From the NCBI GenBank assembly GCA_947172415.1, contig OX359195.1:1488001-1552000 (forward strand): DNA of 64,000 nt, written 5' to 3'. Position 1 is the stretch's first letter, and every line of letters starts with the position of its first letter. Shown here in pieces: positions 60,141-64,000 of the stretch. Under the pieces are notes generated by a model. The model was not told the origin of the DNA. It made no database searches and saw nothing but the letters and a program-made list of their open reading frames with translations. The DNA is from Chondrosia reniformis (taxonomy: Eukaryota > Porifera > Demospongiae > Chondrillida > Chondrillidae). A program made the translations under genes and the position numbers.

Positions 60141-60662
60141 TGAATAGGCCGGGACATGTACTACATATCATCTATTGTTCTCGAACATGATCTCGAAAGC
60201 AATAAACAAAATTTTGCTTCCACAATTTTCCGCCAAGTTCATGATATTTCCCGCCGACAATTTCTTATAAATAGGCAAGGAAAATTTCAGTCTTTGGCCT
60301 CTGGACTATCAACTCTGGAGGTCTACTTTGGTGTGGATCGATGCGAAAACCGTGGTAGGAGCACGACCATGGTACCATGCGACAAAGGGTCATCGGTGTT
60401 CGTATAGTGGGGTGGTCTCTCTACCTATGGGTTAGTGCCTGGAGATGTATCTCACTATTAATCCTGCTTGTGTGTTAAATTGGTACTTGCGGATTCTCAC
60501 TATACGACCCGTACCTGGAGGAGCGTGGGTCCAGTGCCACTACGTAGTCGGTCAGGAACCCCTGTTGTAGGCTGCAGCTTCAGGTTGGTTTGCATGGAAG
60601 GCATTTGCATTTGGATTTGCATGCATGCATTCAGTTTTCCTATCCATGCATCTATGCAGTAT

Positions 60663-62129
60663 TTAGTTACTAGATAGTGGCCTTTTCCGTTGTGTGCACA
60701 CAAAGAGCAGAAAGATGAGGTAACTGGCTATAGGAACATTGAAGAGGAGCAACAAAATGTTGTACATATATGAGCTGACAGTGGACTGATGTGCTCCAGT
60801 TTGTTTGGGGATACCAGACAACCTCTCCTTGTCTCTCCTGTCTTCTGGTGGACACTGACTGTCATCTTCCTCAACAGTGTACCTCACAGGTAGAATGAGC
60901 TCTTGATCTGACAGGCTACTGAAAAATCTCACTGTCACATTTGAAAACTCTTTTATATGGTGACCAACTAGAGAGACCTTAAATGACGAGGAACCTTGTT
61001 TTTCTACTGAAACTAAACTTGGATCTGAACTGGAAACCTGGTCAGACAAGAGAGAACATTAAATAAATGGAGAAGTGATCAGGAAGTCGGTTGACTTACT
61101 CTTATTCCAGTTAAATGTTCTTCCACTCCTTCAAGGTTGATCACCAAATCTCTAGTTATTGAATTTAAATTAATGTAGGAATGACTAAGTCCGAAGGCTG
61201 GCACAAAAGGTATTGAAACTATGTTTGAGTTTACTGAATATACGGGACAGATTTCAGGATCAAAGCATCCAGCTTTCACCTGAAGATCCAGACGAAGACT
61301 ATCCATTCTTGCAATGTCAGACTGCCTCAGGCTGTCCTCAGCTGGTCTCAGCAGACAGTAGCTCCTTCCTGTGATGTCATTGAAATAAGGGTCAGCCCTC
61401 AGGAAGCTGTTCACAGGAAGTGAGCTACCAGTGGAGGAAGTGAAGGACAAGTGACACCTGAATGGAACCTGTTGTATGTACTTGGCACTCTGTGAATGGA
61501 CACCTGCGTGAGGAACATGAGACAGTTACTGTCAGTAAGAGTAATGCTATGAGAATATATAGTGTGAAATAAGCCTCTTGTAATAGTAATGTGAATACCA
61601 CTTTTAAAGTACTGAAAATATAGTACGTACGTCTCACATGATCTTAATATATAATATTTTGTTGCTGTACAACATCAGAGCGGGTACCTTGAAGGTTGCC
61701 TTGGGAACCAGCCATATCTCCTTAGGTGTCAGGCTCCGAGGAGAAAAGACCTGGATTTCCTGTGGTACACTTGTGATGATTCTTCCAGAGGAGACAGTTT
61801 CAGATTCTTGGTAACTGTAAGCACATATGTATATACATATATCATGTGATGCAATGTCATGGAATGTATAAATCAAGCATTTTTACTATTGTCTATCCAT
61901 TCACTGCTAACAGAGTCATATTGACTATCCAATTATTAATAATTAACTCACTAAATACATATATACAAACCAGACTTATATGACATTGCATATATGTAAA
62001 CATAGTTAGCATCATACATTGTTTATAGTCCTACCCAGCCTAGAAATCTGGTGAACAACTGAGATCTTACACTTTTGTAATGTCAGCATTTGGATGCACT
62101 CTAAATATCTGCGGCAGTGGAGGAGAAGC
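60663..62129 (-). CDS. NUP210: Nuclear pore membrane glycoprotein NUP210 (gp210) homologue, C-terminal part
   Basis: Four last exons in frame: 62129-62071, 61814-61688, 61489-61100 and 61037-60663 (about 317 residues visible). The protein continues upstream outside the window. The segment with VSIPFVPAFGLSHSYINLNS, TRDLVINLEGVEEHL and IRVSQ/EKQGSSSFKVSL matches the last luminal Ig-like region of NUP210. LPVRYTV precedes a Ser/Pro-rich stretch, then one transmembrane helix (YNILLLLFNVPIASYLIFLL) and a short basic tail, the gp210 topology at the pore membrane. The acceptor at 61490 and the donor after 62071 were chosen by phase. The next exon upstream is not found between 62130 and 64000, so a secreted-protein gene on the other strand lies in that intron, or the gene is broken. 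Confidence 0.75.
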
Positions 62130-62405
62130 CTTAGGTAAGAATTCTCTTCTTTACTTTCAATTTCAATCGTGTCCACTTACCTCATCTCTATACACACACC
62201 TACCTTACCTACATACACTTTAAATTGCATTCTTTTGACACAGTTTAACTGATACCATTAAACCAATTACAACTGGTTATGACCACTTATCCGGTTCCAT
62301 TTCCTATAAAAGCAGCTTCATCACTGTAGCTGCAACTCAACCAATCACTAACTGTTAGAGAAGCAAGCTCCTAAATCTCATCAGACAACTCAAAGGATCC
62401 AAAAG
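62130..62405 (+). promoter_or_regulatory. Promoter of the secreted Cys-rich protein gene
   Basis: A TATA box (tataaaagc) at 62305 lies 101 bases before the ATG, with accaatcac sequence (CCAAT-like) at about 62339. A compact promoter fits a single-exon gene. Confidence 0.6.
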
Positions 62406-63467
62406 ATGAATTCTGCTAAATGGAATTGGATTCTCCTTACTATACTGGCCTGTCACTTCATACTCACAAGTACAGCTGACACTCACTGCTCACTCAATGA
62501 TGACTCTACCAGTATGGCATCTTGGCAGTCATTCTTCTCTTTATTTGCAAAAGCATCTTATGACAAGTGTCACAGCTCTTCAAGTGCTAATCTTGGAAAC
62601 CTTACCAGCACCATTGTCAAACTGCTTGATGAAATAAAACAGCTGATTGGAGAAGAAAGAACAGAATGCCAAAAGAAGATTGAAGAGCTCAACAGTTCCT
62701 TGTGTGAGAAGATAGACCAACTGATGGATCACATAACCTCAGACTGTCCTCCTCCTGAAGAAGAGGAAATAACACTTTGTAACATTACTAGTAGTGACTG
62801 GAGAAGAGTGGCCTACATCAATATGACTGATCCAGAAGCAGAGTGTCCAAGTGGTCTTAATGAGGTCTCTAACAGCGACACAGGACAGAGAGCTTGTGGA
62901 AGGAGTGTTGATGGAAGTGGTCTCCGTCTAGAATCTCCTGGAGGATGCTCTTCAGTGACCTTTCCTGTGAATACTACTTACTCTCATGTATGTGGTTATG
63001 CAAGAGGTTACCAGTACTATTCAATGGATGGATTATTTAGTTCACCAATAAGGACTATAGATGATGCATATGTTGATGGCCTCTCCATCACCCATGGCAA
63101 CCCAAGGAAGCATCTTTGGACACTGGCAGTTGGTTTTAGTGAACTTCATACTACTAATTTGGAAGTAAGGTGTCCGAGAGATTTAGATCCATTTGACTTC
63201 ACTAGAGTACCTGTCTTTGTTGGTAATAATTTTTATTGTGAAACTGGCTTTCCACATACAACGATTGAGGCAAGGATTGCTTGGGAGGACCCTCTGTGGG
63301 ATGGACAGGGGTGTGTCGCAAGTACTGCACAGTCTTGTACAAGATATGGCTGGTTTCATCGTGACATTGCACCAAGTAAAGAAGACATAGAAGTCAGGTG
63401 GTGTGCTGATCAAGTAAGGAGTGATGAAGACTTCTACACTGACCTTTTGGAGATCTGGGTCCTTTGA
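62406..63467 (+). CDS. Secreted Cys-rich protein of a sponge/cnidarian-type extracellular domain family
   Basis: Single exon, 353 residues. Residues 1-24 are a signal peptide (WILLTILACHFILTSTADT). Residues about 60-115 are helical and probably coiled coil (IVKLLDEIKQLIGEERTECQ, SLCEKIDQLMDHI). The C-terminal ~225 residues are a conserved Cys/Trp domain: DWRRVAYINMTDP, ECPSG, RACGR, VCGYARGYQYY, YVDGLSITHG, RKHLWTLAVG, CETG, DPLWDGQGC, then VRWCADQ with DEDFYTDLLEIWVL at the end. I recall this as an uncharacterised extracellular, possibly lectin-like, domain abundant in sponges and cnidarians. Ligand unknown. Several NxS/T glycosylation sites. Oligomerisation by the coiled coil is inferred. 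Confidence 0.8.
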   Translation: MNSAKWNWILLTILACHFILTSTADTHCSLNDDSTSMASWQSFFSLFAKASYDKCHSSSSANLGNLTSTIVKLLDEIKQLIGEERTECQKKIEELNSSLCEKIDQLMDHITSDCPPPEEEEITLCNITSSDWRRVAYINMTDPEAECPSGLNEVSNSDTGQRACGRSVDGSGLRLESPGGCSSVTFPVNTTYSHVCGYARGYQYYSMDGLFSSPIRTIDDAYVDGLSITHGNPRKHLWTLAVGFSELHTTNLEVRCPRDLDPFDFTRVPVFVGNNFYCETGFPHTTIEARIAWEDPLWDGQGCVASTAQSCTRYGWFHRDIAPSKEDIEVRWCADQVRSDEDFYTDLLEIWVL

Positions 63468-64000
63468 AATACAACAGTCAACATAGCTAGGAAAGGCAAA
63501 CTGTAGTGTGATAGTTACTAAACATTTCATAGTAAATTGATCAATCTCAACATTAATCATACTTAAATGTACATGGCTATATGTATATACATACTCATAA
63601 TTGCTGATGAAGACCTACGGGTCAGAATTCTTAAAATACAGATAGCAAACAGTAGTCCGATATGAAGTTTAAACTACCCATAGCCATGCAACTACCCTTT
63701 GAAAGGAGTTTTAAATTTCTTTTAATTTATCAAATCGCTATAGGTGTTATTAATAGTAATTCATTTCGAAGTACGTACATATCACATGTGAGTGCAGATA
63801 AGAGCATACACTAATGTAAAGCAAATAGAAAATAAACTTACTACAGTACATCAGCATAAAACTACATTTCAGATTTGGATATGTACTTACACCAAAACAC
63901 AAAAACCAGGCAATTATTGCACAAACATTCAAAGGTACATTAACTTTATAGGATCATGCCATTGCAATAGCCATAAAACATCATTACAGAAATTGAGGCT
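63468..64000. other. 3' flank of the secreted-protein gene
   Basis: AT-rich, no exon recognised on either strand, including no NUP210 exon on the minus strand. A half copy of the foldback family (attgctgatgaagacctacg) is at 63600-63620. Confidence 0.55.

Larger units (their letters stand above)
55468..60662. other. 5.2-kb gene-poor region
   Basis: Contains the sulfotransferase 3' end (AATAAA at 55547), a dispersed repeat at 56215-56390, imperfect repeats of ggtttcaaa/cctttgaaacctggctgttc at 56380-56610, a hairpin at 59430-59478, and a large inverted repeat (58110-58480 against 59600-60140). Open frames are short and unsupported. 60220-60560 is GC-richer than its surroundings. Confidence 0.55.

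Noticed and set aside
60156..60677. Two plus-strand frames of 83 and 69 residues
   Set aside because: No homology recognised, interrupted by stops, and overlapping a GC-rich island better treated as possible ncRNA or repeat.
63183..63560. 125-residue minus-strand frame
   Set aside because: Antisense to the conserved domain of the secreted-protein gene; not a NUP210 exon.

Overview
The window looks like AT-rich nuclear DNA from an early-branching animal, most likely a demosponge. Genes are split into short exons with GT-AG introns and short intergenic gaps. The conserved genes are animal or eukaryotic (A1CF/RBM47-type RRM protein, PURA/B, EF-hand Rab/RASEF, NUP210, FN3 protein, Golgi sulfotransferase). 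One secreted Cys-rich protein belongs to a type I associate with sponges and cnidarians. No organellar or bacterial architecture is present. Species assignment is inference.

Left third (1-14.9 kb): a tandem segmental duplication, unit 1 about 51-4830 and unit 2 about 4990-13600. Unit 2 carries the 3' part of a complete seven-exon minus-strand gene for an A1CF/RBM46/RBM47-like RNA-binding protein (three RRMs plus a DND1-type dsRBD; 14701-9808). Next to it, in the same orientation, is a three-exon gene for a membrane-anchored or secreted protein with a zinc-deaminase signature (CAE followed 30 residues later by PCxxC; 8900-6302). Unit 1 carries a second intact deaminase-like gene (1666-548) and only the RRM3 and tail exons of the RNA-binding gene (4595-3355). 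In mammals A1CF and RBM47 are cofactors of the deaminase APOBEC1, so a deaminase-like gene physically linked and co-duplicated with an A1CF-like gene is the most notable observation here.

Middle (14.9-34 kb): a plus-strand 12-exon gene (14935-24958) diverges from the A1CF-like gene across a 233-bp gap and encodes a coiled-coil protein with a layout reminiscent of Pil1/Lsp1 BAR-like proteins. A PURA/PURB homologue (30662-26980, minus) diverges from a small secreted two-FN3 protein (31165-33733, plus).

Right-middle (34-52.4 kb): a head-to-head pair of large Rab GTPases. The minus-strand member (42964-34339) has about 1080 residues of largely disordered N-terminus before its Rab domain. The plus-strand member (43962-52391) is a RASEF/Rab45-type protein (EF-hands, coiled coil, Rab). 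They share exon lengths in the G domain.

Right end (52.4-64 kb): a LINE remnant, a single-exon type II sulfotransferase gene (54403-55467), a 5-kb gene-poor stretch with a large inverted repeat, the 3' end of a NUP210 (gp210) homologue on the minus strand (62129-60663, continuing beyond the window), and a single-exon secreted-protein gene (62406-63467) that would lie inside a NUP210 intron.

Introns and spacers are full of minisatellites (11.1-12.25, 16.75-17.28, 22.8-23.35, 28.74-29.07 kb), hairpin/MITE-like elements, a roughly 270-bp dispersed repeat in at least four copies, and tRNA-derived SINE pieces. Exon boundaries were read by hand from splice signals and reading-frame phase. No database search was run.
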